Part shown: piece by piece, positions 24,542 through 34,365 of the stretch | Numbering within the stretch: position 1 is the first letter of the stretch | How the letters are laid out: every line of letters starts with the position of its first letter | Assembly: GCF_003434055.1 (NCBI RefSeq) | Contig: NZ_QVEX01000013.1 | Span: forward strand, 1 to 64,000 | Length of the DNA stretch: 64,000 nt | Direction of reading: 5' to 3' | DNA from: Enterocloster aldenensis | GTDB lineage: Bacteria; Bacillota; Clostridia; Lachnospirales; Lachnospiraceae | Made by a program: the position numbers and the translations under genes | Notes under the pieces: model-generated | What the model was told of the DNA's origin: nothing | What the model saw: only the letters and a program-made list of their open reading frames with translations | The model's database searches: none

Positions 24542-27052
24542 TTATTCCTCAACCATTCCAATTAGGTCGAATTTTTCCGTCGAAACAATGACATCATACG
24601 ATTTTTTCTCCGGTATCTCATACTTCACCCAGATGGTTCTGTCGGAAAGATTGTAATACCATCCGGTTTCGGCCTCCTCCCAACCGTCCCTTACAAGATA
24701 GCGCGGGATGCGCTCGCCGTCGACCGTTACCCAGAATGCACCTTTTTGCTTGCTGACAAGCCGGATTGTAACTCGCTCCAATGGGCTTTTGTAGGTTCCC
24801 TTGGTATCAAAGTGAATTATCGTCTGATTACCAGCAGTTACATTAACTGCGGTTTTCGCGTAAACACCTTTCTTATAGTCCTCCGTGTGTCCGTCATCGT
24901 CATAGAATACAAAGCTGGTGTCCGTATCCGCGCTGATTAGGAAATCCACATGACGCATCCTGTCCGACAGAATATGCTTAACATCCTCGCTGGTCACATA
25001 AACCGCACTTCCCCTGAGGAACATGGGAATGCTGCCCAGATTTACTGGAAGCTCGATGGTCTGACCGCCCGCATATTCCTTCAGGTTGTCATTCATGTCG
25101 AACCATCTGCAGCCTGACGGCAGATAGATAGTTCTTGTCCTTGCCTCCGGCTCCACCACATTGGCAACTAGCACGCTCCTTCCGAACATGAATATGAAAT
25201 TATTATCGCTGTAACACTTCTTATCTTCCGGGAACTCTAAAAACAGTGGGCGCATAGCCGGCATGCCGTTCTGGTTTGCCTCATACATCAGGCTATACAG
25301 ATACGGAAGCATCCGGTATCGCTGGGCGTAAGCCGCCTTCACATATTCCCGATTCTCCTCATACATCCAGGGCTGTGTCACCGTGTTGTCATTATTTGCC
25401 GAATTCAAGCAGAAGCGTGGCTGGAAAATACCACTTTGAATCCAACGAAGCAAAAGCTCCGCCTCCGGCACAGATCCCGCGAACCCGCCAATGTCACAGC
25501 CCATGTTGGCACAGCCGGAAAGTCCCATGCCTACGATTGTGGCGATGTTAAACTTTACTGTACGCCAGTCTGTCAGATTATCTCCTCCCCATACCTGCGC
25601 GTATCTCTGGATGCCTGCATATCCCGCACGGTTGATGATGTAGGGCCGCTCTCCCGGATAAACGTCGGCAATCGCCTGCTTTCCAAGAAATGCCATCAAA
25701 TTGGAATGCAGGATCTTGAGCTCCGCCATTGTCCCTCCGGCGCCTTCAAAATCACAGTATGCGTCCCGATCCTCCACGCCGTCCATCTCACAGTTGTCAT
25801 TCCATACGGTCTTTGTTCCCATTCTTAGGATCCGGTCTTCCAAAAGCATCTTCCAGGTCTCACGGGCCTTCGGGTTCGTGAAGTCTAAAAACCTGCCTTC
25901 TCCGCCCCACCATCTTCCATAATAATCCCCGTCGCCGCCTGGGTTTTTAATAAACACACCGTTCTCCTCGAATAGGTTCATATAAGGATGATTTTTCAGA
26001 ATACCCGGTTTCAGATTGGGAATCACATTGATTCCTCTGGCATTCATACGCTTAAAGAAATCCTCAGGATTTGGAAATCTCCTGTAATTCCAGTTAAAGA
26101 TATAGCGGAGGTTGTCCTCCTCGCCGCTGGAATAGCCGGAAGCCAGCCAGAAGTTATCGATTAGGATGCCCTCCTTCTCATGCTTATCGATTACCCGATA
26201 GATTTCCTGATCACAGTTAGCCTCAAGTTCTGCGTAATACATGGTCGAGGCACAATATCCCAGAGACTGTTTGGTGGGCAGCGCGCAGCGCCCTGTCAGC
26301 ATCGTATAGCGGTCTAAAACCGCTGAAAGCTCAGGACCATTAATGAGGAACAGGTCAATATCTCCCCCATCAGTCTGGTAATAGCAATACCGATCCCAAT
26401 AGCCGGAAATCTCTTGCCCCATATCAAATACGCTGTCGTAGGAATTATGATAAAATAAGCCGATGGCATAGGCTGTTTTCTCGTTAATCCGGATATAAAA
26501 CGGTATATGCTTGTACATGGGATCCCCAAACTCCGGATCGTGGCCAATCGCGTCCTTGGGTGACATCCTGAGTCTTCTCCCTTTCTTGTCCAGACAGCCC
26601 GTCTTTTCACCAAAGCCGTAAAAGTGGTCGTTAACTGGATCCATTTTGGAATAGTGGGCCAACCGTCCCAGATAATCCTTCTCAAACGCCCTCTCCTTCA
26701 GATCCTGATAAACGACAGCCCCGTCCAGGGTCTTTAACGTCAGGAAAAAGGGGGTTTTCCTGATTTCCAGGATGCAGGTGCCTGTTGTAAATACCAGCTT
26801 TCCGTTCTTCTCCTCACAGGGAATATCCAGGGACTTGATGCGTGTGCGCTCGTCCTTTAAAAGTTCATCCATCCGATCCTCCCAGGCGGTAGTCACCAGC
26901 GTATAGGATTCTTCCTTAAAATCCCGCCGGAAGCTTACCCGTACCCGGATCACGTCATCCGTCATAAAAATCAGCAATACATCCGCCGCATCCCCGTGCA
27001 GAACATAACCGGAACCAGTCTTTTCTATTGATTTCAGTTCACGTAAAAGCAT
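24542..27052 (-). CDS. GH31 family glycosidase, copy 1
   Basis: An 836-residue retaining alpha-glycosidase of family GH31 with no signal peptide, so intracellular. An N-terminal beta-sandwich (about 1-250) precedes the TIM barrel. The likely nucleophile is Asp419 in WNDNCEMDG, where most members show WNDxxE or W.DMNE; the acid/base is probably Asp491 in GGDNLTDW. The block FLDFTNPKARETW is also typical. C-terminal beta domains follow (LVANVVEPEARTRTIYLPSG, FVFYDDDGHTEDYKKG). GGAGG lies six bases before the ATG. It is 59 bp after copy 2. Substrate unknown. Confidence 0.9.
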   Translation of the reverse strand: MLLRELKSIEKTGSGYVLHGDAADVLLIFMTDDVIRVRVSFRRDFKEESYTLVTTAWEDRMDELLKDERTRIKSLDIPCEEKNGKLVFTTGTCILEIRKTPFFLTLKTLDGAVVYQDLKERAFEKDYLGRLAHYSKMDPVNDHFYGFGEKTGCLDKKGRRLRMSPKDAIGHDPEFGDPMYKHIPFYIRINEKTAYAIGLFYHNSYDSVFDMGQEISGYWDRYCYYQTDGGDIDLFLINGPELSAVLDRYTMLTGRCALPTKQSLGYCASTMYYAELEANCDQEIYRVIDKHEKEGILIDNFWLASGYSSGEEDNLRYIFNWNYRRFPNPEDFFKRMNARGINVIPNLKPGILKNHPYMNLFEENGVFIKNPGGDGDYYGRWWGGEGRFLDFTNPKARETWKMLLEDRILRMGTKTVWNDNCEMDGVEDRDAYCDFEGAGGTMAELKILHSNLMAFLGKQAIADVYPGERPYIINRAGYAGIQRYAQVWGGDNLTDWRTVKFNIATIVGMGLSGCANMGCDIGGFAGSVPEAELLLRWIQSGIFQPRFCLNSANNDNTVTQPWMYEENREYVKAAYAQRYRMLPYLYSLMYEANQNGMPAMRPLFLEFPEDKKCYSDNNFIFMFGRSVLVANVVEPEARTRTIYLPSGCRWFDMNDNLKEYAGGQTIELPVNLGSIPMFLRGSAVYVTSEDVKHILSDRMRHVDFLISADTDTSFVFYDDDGHTEDYKKGVYAKTAVNVTAGNQTIIHFDTKGTYKSPLERVTIRLVSKQKGAFWVTVDGERIPRYLVRDGWEEAETGWYYNLSDRTIWVKYEIPEKKSYDVIVSTEKFDLIGMVEE

Positions 27053-27111
27053 CGCGTTCCTCCATAATCATAAAACTGCAGCCGCCCGAACTCAGACGGC
27101 TGCGTCATTAG

Positions 27112-29610
27112 TTACATCCCAATCAAATCAAAATCTTCAAAGGAAACAACCAACTGAACATCCTTTTTCGGATTTGCATATTTTACCAGAACGGCCTTCT
27201 TTGTCTGGCTGTAATACCAGCCGCTGTCCGCAGCTTCATACTTCCTGCGGTTTAAGTAGTGTTTCAGCCGTTGTCCGCCAAGAGCTGCACAGAATGGGCT
27301 CCTGTCCTTGCGGATGATTTCTACAGTAACGTTCTCCACCGTATCCCGGTAGTCACCCTCAGCAGTAAAATTAATCTTCACCACATCGGTCCCGCTGACG
27401 CTGACAGTGGTTTTGCGGAAAAATCCTTTTTCGAAATCATTGGTTTTTCCGTCATCATCGTACAGCACAAATTGAGAGCCTTCCTTAGACGGGGCAATAA
27501 TCAGACGGAGTTCCTCTACACAGTCACGTTCCATGTTCATCAGTTGATTATCCGCCATAGCCAGAATTCCGCCCTCCCGCAGAAACATTGGGATGGTCTC
27601 CATCGTTACAGGAACCTCAATCGTCTGCCCTCCCTCATAGCAGCGGTAATTATCATTCATGTCGTACCACCTTAAGCCGGCCGGCAGATAAACCCGGCGG
27701 CTTGCCGCATCTTTTTCAATAACATTAGCAACCAATAGGCTCTTTCCGAACAGAAAGTCGAAGCTATTGTCATAGGTGTTCTCATCCTCCTGAAATTCAT
27801 AAACCAATGCCCGCATAATCGGCGCGCCGCACTTTGCCGCCTCGTACTCGCAGGAGTAAAGATAGGGGGCCATACGGTAGCGCAAGAGAATCGCGCTCCG
27901 AATCAGGTCCGTACTGTCCTTAAACATCCATGGCTCCGTCACGGTATTATCATTGCTTGCCGAATGGATGGAGAAACGGGCCTGGAAAATGCCCTGCTGC
28001 ACCCAGCGCACAAGCAGTTCTTCCTCAGGCGCGGGCCCGGCAAAGCCGCCGATATCCGCTCCTTCATTCGGCTGCCCAGAAAGACCCATTCCGGTGATGG
28101 TCGGAATGTTGTACTTTAAGCTTTTCCAACTGGTATAGTTGTCGCCGCACCAGGTCTGCGCATAACGCTGTATGCCGCTGCTTCCGCTTCGGCATACAGA
28201 ATAGGGCCGCATATCTGCGTCATGTTCCTTCACCGCATCGTTGCTCAGCTTGCACATCAGCGTGCTCATGATTGGCTTCAGTTGGGCAATGGTACCGCCT
28301 TTGCCGTCAAAGTCCACAATAACATCCTTATCCAGCAGGCTGTCATACTCACAGTTGTCATTCCAGATTGAGTTGGTTCCCACAGCAACCAGGCTTTCGG
28401 TCACATATTTTTTCCATGCCTCACGAGCCGCTGGCTTTGTAAAATCCCAGAACGCCCCGGGACCGCCCCACCAGCTTCCCACCGCGTACTGCTCCGGATT
28501 CTTGCTGTCCTTCACAAACACATCCTGGCTTTTGAACTCCTCGAACCACGGGTGGCACAGGAGAATACCAGGCTTGATATTGGGAACATTCTCCGCTCCC
28601 TTGTCCTGCATTGCATGGAAATATGCAGATGGATCCTTAAAGCGGGTCGTATTCCATGTGAACACGCAGCGCTTGTTTCCAACGCTGGTATATCCGGAGG
28701 AAAGATGGAAACCGTCAATCGGAAAGCCTTCCTCCTTAATTGTATCGATAAAGCCAAGAACCGCGTCATCGCTGTTCCTCTCCAGCTCCGGATAATACAT
28801 GGAACTTCCCTGGTAGCCCAGCGCGCGCTTGGGCAGCAAAGCCGGTCTTCCGGTTAGCAGCGTGTAGTTATCTACAATCCGTGCAATGGAGTTTCCGCCC
28901 AGCAGAAACATATCGATGTCTCCGCCGTCTGCTTGCCAGTAGGTATAACGATGCCAGTAATTGCTCTTTTCACAGCCCATGTTAAAGCAGGACTCATAGA
29001 AGTTATGATAGAACACGCCTACCGCCTTTTTTGAGCTGCGGTTTAAGCGGATATAAAACGGGATATGTTTATATAGCGTATCGGTCTTTTCCGCGTCATA
29101 GCCCATGGCATCGGTAGCGCGTTCACGAAGAAACATCTTATTTTTATTCAGAGGACCAGCTTTTTCACCAAATCCGTAGAAGCAGTCCTCCTCCTCCATA
29201 CAGGAATAATGGGTCACGCGATGGTTGGAGTCCAGCGAAACGGGATTTCCGTGCAAATCACTGTAAAGCAGGGTTCCTTCCGTGTCATACAGCTCAAATC
29301 CAATTGGATTCTTCATAAGTACAAGGCGGATTTTTCCAGTATCGAAGGTAATCTCATTATCTGTTTCTTCCACCCCAGGGATTACCGGTTCCACACGGGT
29401 TCTCTCCATCTCAAACAGCGGGTCCAGGCGGTCCTCCCATGCCGTTGTCATCAAAACATAGGATTCTTCAGTAAATTCCTTGTCAAATGCGGTACGGACC
29501 CTCACAATCTCATCGGTAACGAATATAATCTTGATATCGGCGCAGTTTGTATGTACCAGCCATGCGCCGTCTGTCCTTTCAATCCCTGAAAATTGTGTGC
29601 AAATTTCCAT
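27112..29610 (-). CDS. GH31 family glycosidase, copy 2
   Basis: An 832-residue paralogue of the next gene, with colinear domains. Probable nucleophile Asp418 in IWNDNCEYDS and acid/base Asp490 in CGDNYTSW; the block DFTKPAAREAWKKY and the C-terminal FVLYDDDGKTNDFEKG match copy 1. No signal peptide. Sites around the active centre differ between the two (GGDN versus CGDN), so they may cut different linkages. It starts 56 bp after the TRAP large permease, hence the imported compound is likely an alpha-glycoside cut inside the cell. GGAGA lies six bases before the ATG. Confidence 0.9.
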   Translation of the reverse strand: MEICTQFSGIERTDGAWLVHTNCADIKIIFVTDEIVRVRTAFDKEFTEESYVLMTTAWEDRLDPLFEMERTRVEPVIPGVEETDNEITFDTGKIRLVLMKNPIGFELYDTEGTLLYSDLHGNPVSLDSNHRVTHYSCMEEEDCFYGFGEKAGPLNKNKMFLRERATDAMGYDAEKTDTLYKHIPFYIRLNRSSKKAVGVFYHNFYESCFNMGCEKSNYWHRYTYWQADGGDIDMFLLGGNSIARIVDNYTLLTGRPALLPKRALGYQGSSMYYPELERNSDDAVLGFIDTIKEEGFPIDGFHLSSGYTSVGNKRCVFTWNTTRFKDPSAYFHAMQDKGAENVPNIKPGILLCHPWFEEFKSQDVFVKDSKNPEQYAVGSWWGGPGAFWDFTKPAAREAWKKYVTESLVAVGTNSIWNDNCEYDSLLDKDVIVDFDGKGGTIAQLKPIMSTLMCKLSNDAVKEHDADMRPYSVCRSGSSGIQRYAQTWCGDNYTSWKSLKYNIPTITGMGLSGQPNEGADIGGFAGPAPEEELLVRWVQQGIFQARFSIHSASNDNTVTEPWMFKDSTDLIRSAILLRYRMAPYLYSCEYEAAKCGAPIMRALVYEFQEDENTYDNSFDFLFGKSLLVANVIEKDAASRRVYLPAGLRWYDMNDNYRCYEGGQTIEVPVTMETIPMFLREGGILAMADNQLMNMERDCVEELRLIIAPSKEGSQFVLYDDDGKTNDFEKGFFRKTTVSVSGTDVVKINFTAEGDYRDTVENVTVEIIRKDRSPFCAALGGQRLKHYLNRRKYEAADSGWYYSQTKKAVLVKYANPKKDVQLVVSFEDFDLIGM

Positions 29611-29666
29611 ACTCTGTCTCCATTCTTAGGATTATCGGCGGTTTCTGCCGCTTTTTACCATTTTTA

Positions 29667-30980
29667 CTACCACATGCTTGGTACAAGACCGCACAGATAC
29701 GGTACAAGCAGCGGAATAGCAGGTATAAAGCTTACCAGGAACAGGGCGATTACCATTGCCGTGAATATCGGAACAATATATTTAGTAACCCCCTCAATCT
29801 TTACGCGGCCGACACCGCAGCCCACGAACAGGCAGGAACCTACCGGGGGTGTTACGGAGCCGATACCAAGGTTCATGATCAGCATAAGTCCGAAATGCAC
29901 CGGACTCATTCCAACGCTGGTGGCGATTGGAAGGAAGATTGGAGTGAAAATCAGCACGGCCGGAGTCAAATCCAGAAACATACCCATCACCAGCAGGAAC
30001 ACATTCATGATTAAAATAATCATATACCGATTATTGGAAACACTCATCAGCCCCTCGCTGATAGCCGCCGGAATACCAGAATAGGACATCACGTAGGACA
30101 TGATTGAGGATGCCGCAATCAGGAACAGAATTGTCGCGGAACTCTTCATCGTGTCTGCAAGCAGGTCATAAAAGGTTTTTATACTCATCTCACGGTAGAT
30201 GATTGCCAGAAATGTGCAGTACAGGCACATGACCACGCCTGCCTCCGTTGCCGTGAAAATACCGGCCAAAATGCCTCCCATTACGATAATAACAGCCAAC
30301 AGGGACGGAACTGCCTCCAGTACAATTTTCCATGCTGGATTCTCCTCCTTCACAGCGGATGCCTTGTAGCCCTTCTTCATCGCCAAAAAGATTGCCAGCC
30401 CCGCGACTGCAATGCCAAGCAGGGCTCCGGTCAGATAACCGCCCATGAACAAGGCTGCCACGGAAACGCCGCCTGCGGTGATGGAATACAGAATTAACGG
30501 ACCAGACGGCGGTATTAGGATTCCTGTTGGCGCCGAACAGATGTTTACAGCTGCAGAATAATTGGGATCATATCCCTCGTCCAGCTCCAGCGGGCTCATG
30601 ATGGAACCCATCGCTGAGGTTGCTGCTACGGAAGAACCAGATACGGCGCCGAAAAACATATTTGCCAGTACATTTGTAGCTGCCAGATATCCAGGTACCC
30701 AGCCTACCAGCAGTCTTGCAAGACGGACCAGCCGCTTTGCAATCCCTCCCTTGTTCATAATGTTGCCGCCCAAAGAAAAGAACGGAAGAGCCAGAAGGGA
30801 GAAGGAATCGCAGCCGGAGAAGCATCTCTGTGCAGCTGTCAACGCGAAGATATTCCCGTCCATACCGCTCATGATTGCAGTAATAATGGAAGCGATACCA
30901 ATTCCCGCCGAAATTGGAACGCCTGCAAACAGCATAACAAAAAATGAACCAAACAGTATTAACGTAGCCTGAACAACCAT
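29667..30980 (-). CDS. TRAP transporter large permease (DctM type), second locus
   Basis: A 437-residue multi-helix membrane protein. Blocks FFSLGGNIMNKGGIAKRLV, FFGAVSGSSVAATSAMGSI, APTGILIPPSGPLI and IGSVTPPVGSCLFVG match DctM. AGGAGG is nine bases before the ATG, two bases after the small permease stop. It differs considerably from the DctM at 15599, so the two loci are not a recent duplication. It is the sodium-driven channel of this set. Confidence 0.95.
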   Translation of the reverse strand: MVVQATLILFGSFFVMLFAGVPISAGIGIASIITAIMSGMDGNIFALTAAQRCFSGCDSFSLLALPFFSLGGNIMNKGGIAKRLVRLARLLVGWVPGYLAATNVLANMFFGAVSGSSVAATSAMGSIMSPLELDEGYDPNYSAAVNICSAPTGILIPPSGPLILYSITAGGVSVAALFMGGYLTGALLGIAVAGLAIFLAMKKGYKASAVKEENPAWKIVLEAVPSLLAVIIVMGGILAGIFTATEAGVVMCLYCTFLAIIYREMSIKTFYDLLADTMKSSATILFLIAASSIMSYVMSYSGIPAAISEGLMSVSNNRYMIILIMNVFLLVMGMFLDLTPAVLIFTPIFLPIATSVGMSPVHFGLMLIMNLGIGSVTPPVGSCLFVGCGVGRVKIEGVTKYIVPIFTAMVIALFLVSFIPAIPLLVPYLCGLVPSMW

Positions 30981-30982
30981 GC

Positions 30983-31459
30983 TTATTTCCCTCCTTTGCT
31001 GTCAGCCAAAAGCTGTATATACTTGATTATACGGGCAATCACAATGAAAATGCCTGAGATTGGAAGACATCCGTACAGCAGTCTAAACGGGATACGCATC
31101 ACGGAGGACTTGTTGGTTGCATTATTTGCAAGCTGCATTCCGCCGTAAATAAAAACATAGCACACAAAGAACAGAATCGCCGCCTCAATGAAAATCATAA
31201 GGACAGGGCGTACCAATCCTTTCACACGATCCTTTACCAAATCCAGCGCCAGATGCTCATCCTTGTAAAAGCAGTAGGCAGAACCAAGCATGGAAGCCCA
31301 GATTAGCACGTAGCGGAGGAATTCATCCGTAAATGTAGACGGATTTTTTAAAATCCAGCGGGTAAAAATCTGCCATGTACCGCCCGCCAGAAGAGCAAAC
31401 ATGGCAGCGGCCATGATAAAGCGCATTACGGTATCCAGAAAAAAATTAAACTTTTTCAA
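30983..31459 (-). CDS. TRAP transporter small permease (DctQ type), second locus
   Basis: A 158-residue protein with four membrane helices. RWILKNPSTFTDEFLRYVLIW and FYKDEHLALDLVKD are the family signs. The start appears to be TTG at 31459-31457 (KKFNFF...), since AGGAG sits eight bases before it; the first ATG is 11 codons further in and has no site. It lies between receptor and channel, 45 bp and 2 bp away. Role as in other TRAP systems. Confidence 0.9.
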   Translation of the reverse strand: MKKFNFFLDTVMRFIMAAAMFALLAGGTWQIFTRWILKNPSTFTDEFLRYVLIWASMLGSAYCFYKDEHLALDLVKDRVKGLVRPVLMIFIEAAILFFVCYVFIYGGMQLANNATNKSSVMRIPFRLLYGCLPISGIFIVIARIIKYIQLLADSKGGK

Positions 31460-31504
31460 AATCTCATCTCCTTCATGAAGTAAGCAACAGCATCCGGCTG
31501 GTTC

Positions 31505-32548
31505 CTACTTGCCGGCAGCCTGAATCTTCTCAACGATTGCATATACCTCCGCGTTGCTGGTCTTTAAGCCGTCATAAATAGACTGGCATGCCTCCTGGAA
31601 TGCCGCAGTGTCCACATCCTCTACAAAGGTAATGCCGTTTCCTTCCGCCGCAGTCTTAACCTCGTTCTCAAAATCCGCCCAGCGGGTCTTGTACTCGTCT
31701 GTTGCGGCCGCCGCAGTCTCCTTCATGATGTTCTTCTGGCTGTCGCTCATCTGATTCCAAACCTTGGTGGAGATTACAATGACGTCAGGAATACGGGTAT
31801 GCTCATCATAGCAGTAGTATTTTGTAACATCGCTGTGATCGCGGAGAGCGGTGATGTTATTCTCAGCGCCGTCGATTACTCCCTGCTGCAGGCCAGTATA
31901 AATCTCAGAGTAGCTCATGACCGTTGCGGAGCCGCCCAGCGCGTTCATCATGTCGATGGCTATCTGGCTGTCCATGGTGCGGATTTTCAAGCCCTTTAAA
32001 TCAGCCGGTACTCGAATGGGTGTGTTGGCGGTATAGAAGGAACGGGAACCGGAATCCAGCCAGGTCAGTCCAATAAAGCCGTCGCCCTCGGTAATGTTGT
32101 AGAGTTCCCCGGCAATCTCACCATCCATAACCTTATAGTAATGATTCTTGTCGTTAAATACATACGGAACAGACAGAGCGTTCCATGCCTCGTTAAAGTT
32201 ACCAAGGGTTGACGCGGAAACCTTTGCCATATCCAGCGCACCCGCCTGAATGGAAGAAACGTTGTCTGCTTCAGACCCCAATTGACCATTGGGAAGGATT
32301 TTAATGTTGATTGTTCCATTGGACTTCTCCTTTACTGCTGCAGCCCATGCGGTCATCTGGATGTGCACCGCATGATCCTCAGCCAGTCCATGGCTCAGCT
32401 TTAGATTAAAGGTCTGCTCAGACGCCGATGTCCCGCCGTTTCCTCCTGCCGTCTGCGAAGACGCCGTGCCTGATCCGCCTCCACATGCCGTCAGCATCAT
32501 TGCTCCTGTTACGGCCAATGCCATCATTGCGTAATTACGTAATCTCAT
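31505..32548 (-). CDS. TRAP transporter substrate-binding lipoprotein (DctP type), second locus
   Basis: A 347-residue receptor. The signal peptide ends in a lipobox, MLTACGGG, followed by a Gly/Ser/Thr-rich tether. The DctP core includes LSHGLAEDHAVHIQM, LPNGQLGSEADNVSSIQAG, LKGLKIRTMDSQIAIDMMNA and QQGVIDGAENNI. The Arg in KIRTM binds the substrate carboxylate in known members, so the ligand should be an acid. AGGAGG precedes the ATG. It heads the operon dctP-dctQ-dctM-GH31-GH31, controlled probably by the divergent AraC gene. Confidence 0.94.
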   Translation of the reverse strand: MRLRNYAMMALAVTGAMMLTACGGGSGTASSQTAGGNGGTSASEQTFNLKLSHGLAEDHAVHIQMTAWAAAVKEKSNGTINIKILPNGQLGSEADNVSSIQAGALDMAKVSASTLGNFNEAWNALSVPYVFNDKNHYYKVMDGEIAGELYNITEGDGFIGLTWLDSGSRSFYTANTPIRVPADLKGLKIRTMDSQIAIDMMNALGGSATVMSYSEIYTGLQQGVIDGAENNITALRDHSDVTKYYCYDEHTRIPDVIVISTKVWNQMSDSQKNIMKETAAAATDEYKTRWADFENEVKTAAEGNGITFVEDVDTAAFQEACQSIYDGLKTSNAEVYAIVEKIQAAGK

Positions 32549-32908
32549 AAATACTTCCTCCTTTTAAATGGTTTCATTTATCAATCAGCCAACGCCTGCT
32601 TTGCGGCTGTCAACTGTTGCTTTTTATGCAGATATGGAATATCATCCGCGCTTTAAATTGCATGCTATTATTTTTTATTGCCAGTTACTATTTTGAAAAA
32701 TATAGTGTTTTTGCATAAAAATTTGATTGAAATACTGACTGTTGCATTAATAATCAGCATATCTTTTGTTCATACAAGCAAATTTTATCAGTTTTATATC
32801 ATAAAAGTCCCATTCTTTTGTGATTAAAAACTTGCAAAATGTGATATTTAAGAATATACTTTTGGAAAAAGAAGAAGGTTTTTGATTTAAGCAAAGAGGG
32901 GGAACTAG
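32549..32908. other. A/T-rich regulatory gap between dctP and the AraC gene
   Basis: 360 bases without a gene, markedly more A/T-rich than the surroundings, between two divergent genes. It must hold both promoters and the AraC-type sites, but I see no consensus -35/-10 pair good enough to report. TTGCATAAAAATTTGATTG-like segments are present near 32710-32730. Confidence 0.4.
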
Positions 32909-33856
32909 ATGATTGTTCAGAAGATTGCACACTGCACGGATTCCATTCTGACTCAGGAGATGGCCCGCATCGGTCTTGAGGACTATGGAGTGGTTGTAAC
33001 CTGGTACACAAACCAGAACAACAAGCAGTCTGTGGTCCACTCACACCCGTACCACGAAATCGTCCTGCCTGTTTCCGGAAGCAACGTACTCTACGCCTTT
33101 CAGGGGAGCCTTTACACCCTCCATCCTGGAGAGATGGTCTTTTTTCCCGCGGAAATTTATCATTCCGGACGTTATACGGTTACAGACATCGTATCTAACC
33201 GACTGGTTGTCCAGATTAGCGCGGAAATCTGGGATTATGCCATTCACGCATCCGGATTAATCAATCCGGATTGGCAGAAGAATATCGTTATTTTGAGCGC
33301 GGACGCTGTATCCGCCTTTGACCTGCGGGGGCATTTGGAGCGCATGGCCCAGATTCCCTGGATTAAAAAAGCTTATCAGGAAACGGTGTTAAACTGTGAG
33401 TTGATGGAGCTCCAGCTTTTTATCAACCAACTCGTGGAGGAGCAGCATACCAAATCCCCCAGCTTAACCAGCGCGCTGATTTCCCGGGCTGTTGAATATA
33501 TCCAGAAGCATTACACTGAGCCCACCCTTACGGTGGCGTCTCTCGCTGAAAATATCTTCATCAGCCGGGAGCATCTCTCCAGAGCTTTCAAGGAATACAC
33601 TATGGAGAGCATTCACGGATATATCAACAATCTGCGAATGCAGCACTTTCGACGTGATATTGCCGCCGGACACAGCGTGCTGGATGCCTGTACAAACAGC
33701 GGCTTTGGCAGCTATAACAGTTTCCTAAAGTCCTTTAGGAATCTATATGGAATGACTCCCACCCAGTATCGCGCGCAGCTTAATTCCATTGAAAAAAGGA
33801 GCCTTAATACTTATAATTCACTGGCCGGGGCATGCAGATTTGGAAACGACACTTAA
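32909..33856 (+). CDS. AraC-family regulator of the GH31/TRAP locus
   Basis: A 315-residue regulator. The N-terminal cupin carries HSHPYHEIVLPVSG and LHPGEMVFFPAEIYHSG, two metal- or sugar-binding loops. The C-terminal HTH pair is TVASLAENIFISREHLSRAFKE and DACTNSGFGSYNSFLKSFR followed by YGMTPTQYR. It faces away from dctP, with a shared 360-bp region, and probably switches that operon by sensing the imported sugar. GAGGGGG lies before the ATG. Target inferred from place. Confidence 0.92.
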   Translation: MIVQKIAHCTDSILTQEMARIGLEDYGVVVTWYTNQNNKQSVVHSHPYHEIVLPVSGSNVLYAFQGSLYTLHPGEMVFFPAEIYHSGRYTVTDIVSNRLVVQISAEIWDYAIHASGLINPDWQKNIVILSADAVSAFDLRGHLERMAQIPWIKKAYQETVLNCELMELQLFINQLVEEQHTKSPSLTSALISRAVEYIQKHYTEPTLTVASLAENIFISREHLSRAFKEYTMESIHGYINNLRMQHFRRDIAAGHSVLDACTNSGFGSYNSFLKSFRNLYGMTPTQYRAQLNSIEKRSLNTYNSLAGACRFGNDT

Positions 33857-33970
33857 ATATATTTTTAATCCTTTTAGGAAGATGAAGCCAAAGAGTAGAT
33901 TAAAAACTTCTATATCGATAACAGACAGGGCTTATCTTCAATTGTCTTCGGAAATTTATGTGATGTCATA

Positions 33971-34018
33971 AAATAAAAAGTACCAAAACCCTTGATTCAG
34001 CAAGGATTTCAGCACTTT
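33971..34018 (-). terminator. Terminator of tRNA-Ala
   Basis: On the minus strand AGTGCTGAAATCCTTG (34016-34001) pairs, with G-U pairs, to CAAGGGTTTTGGTACT (33994-33979), then TTTTATTTT. It is homologous to the terminator after tRNA-Val. Confidence 0.8.
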
Positions 34019-34025
34019 TTGATAA

Positions 34026-34098
34026 TGGAGACAACGGGATTCGAACCCGCGGTCTCTGCGTTGCGAACGCAGCGCTCTCCCAGCTGAGCCATGTCCCC
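34026..34098 (-). tRNA. tRNA-Ala (CGC)
   Basis: A 73-nt tRNA. Acceptor GGGGACA/TGTCTCC contains the G3-U70 pair that marks alanine tRNAs. Anticodon arm CTGCG-TTCGCAA-CGCAG gives CGC, and the T arm is GCGGGTTCGAATCCCGT. Discriminator A; CCA not encoded. It reads GCG alanine codons. Confidence 0.95.
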
Positions 34099-34192
34099 AT
34101 GAGTTATATTATAGCACAAATGGGAAAAATTACAAGAACATCCTGGAGTGGAAATCAGCTGTCCCTGACATACTATCATTGAGGTGATGAAA

Positions 34193-34345
34193 ATGGACAG
34201 GGACTTAGAAGAAAAGGCTGCCAGAAAGAAATCAAATGAAATGTTCAACAGCATAACAGAAAAACAGAAACCGGAAAACCAGAACCAGACCCATAACTCC
34301 CGCAGGGAGGGAATGGGACCTAATGCGAAGCGGAAACCTTGTTAA
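34193..34345 (+). CDS. Small basic protein, 50 residues
   Basis: A lysine- and glutamine-rich, disordered-looking protein, MDRDLEEKAARKKSNEMFNS at the start, ending in REGMGPNAKRKPC. GAGGTGAT lies before the ATG. It is divergent from tRNA-Ala and is followed by repeated sequence and a terminator. The ending GPNxKR recalls small spore-associated proteins, but I cannot name a family. Its real status rests on the ribosome site and on codon use. Confidence 0.6.
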   Translation: MDRDLEEKAARKKSNEMFNSITEKQKPENQNQTHNSRREGMGPNAKRKPC

Positions 34346-34365
34346 GCATAAAGTGGAACGCACAG

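Noticed and set aside
21975-34098. Integrated element with tRNA attachment sites
   Set aside because: No integrase, excision gene or phage gene lies in the block, and the two tRNAs are of different type; only a weak variable-region idea is kept.
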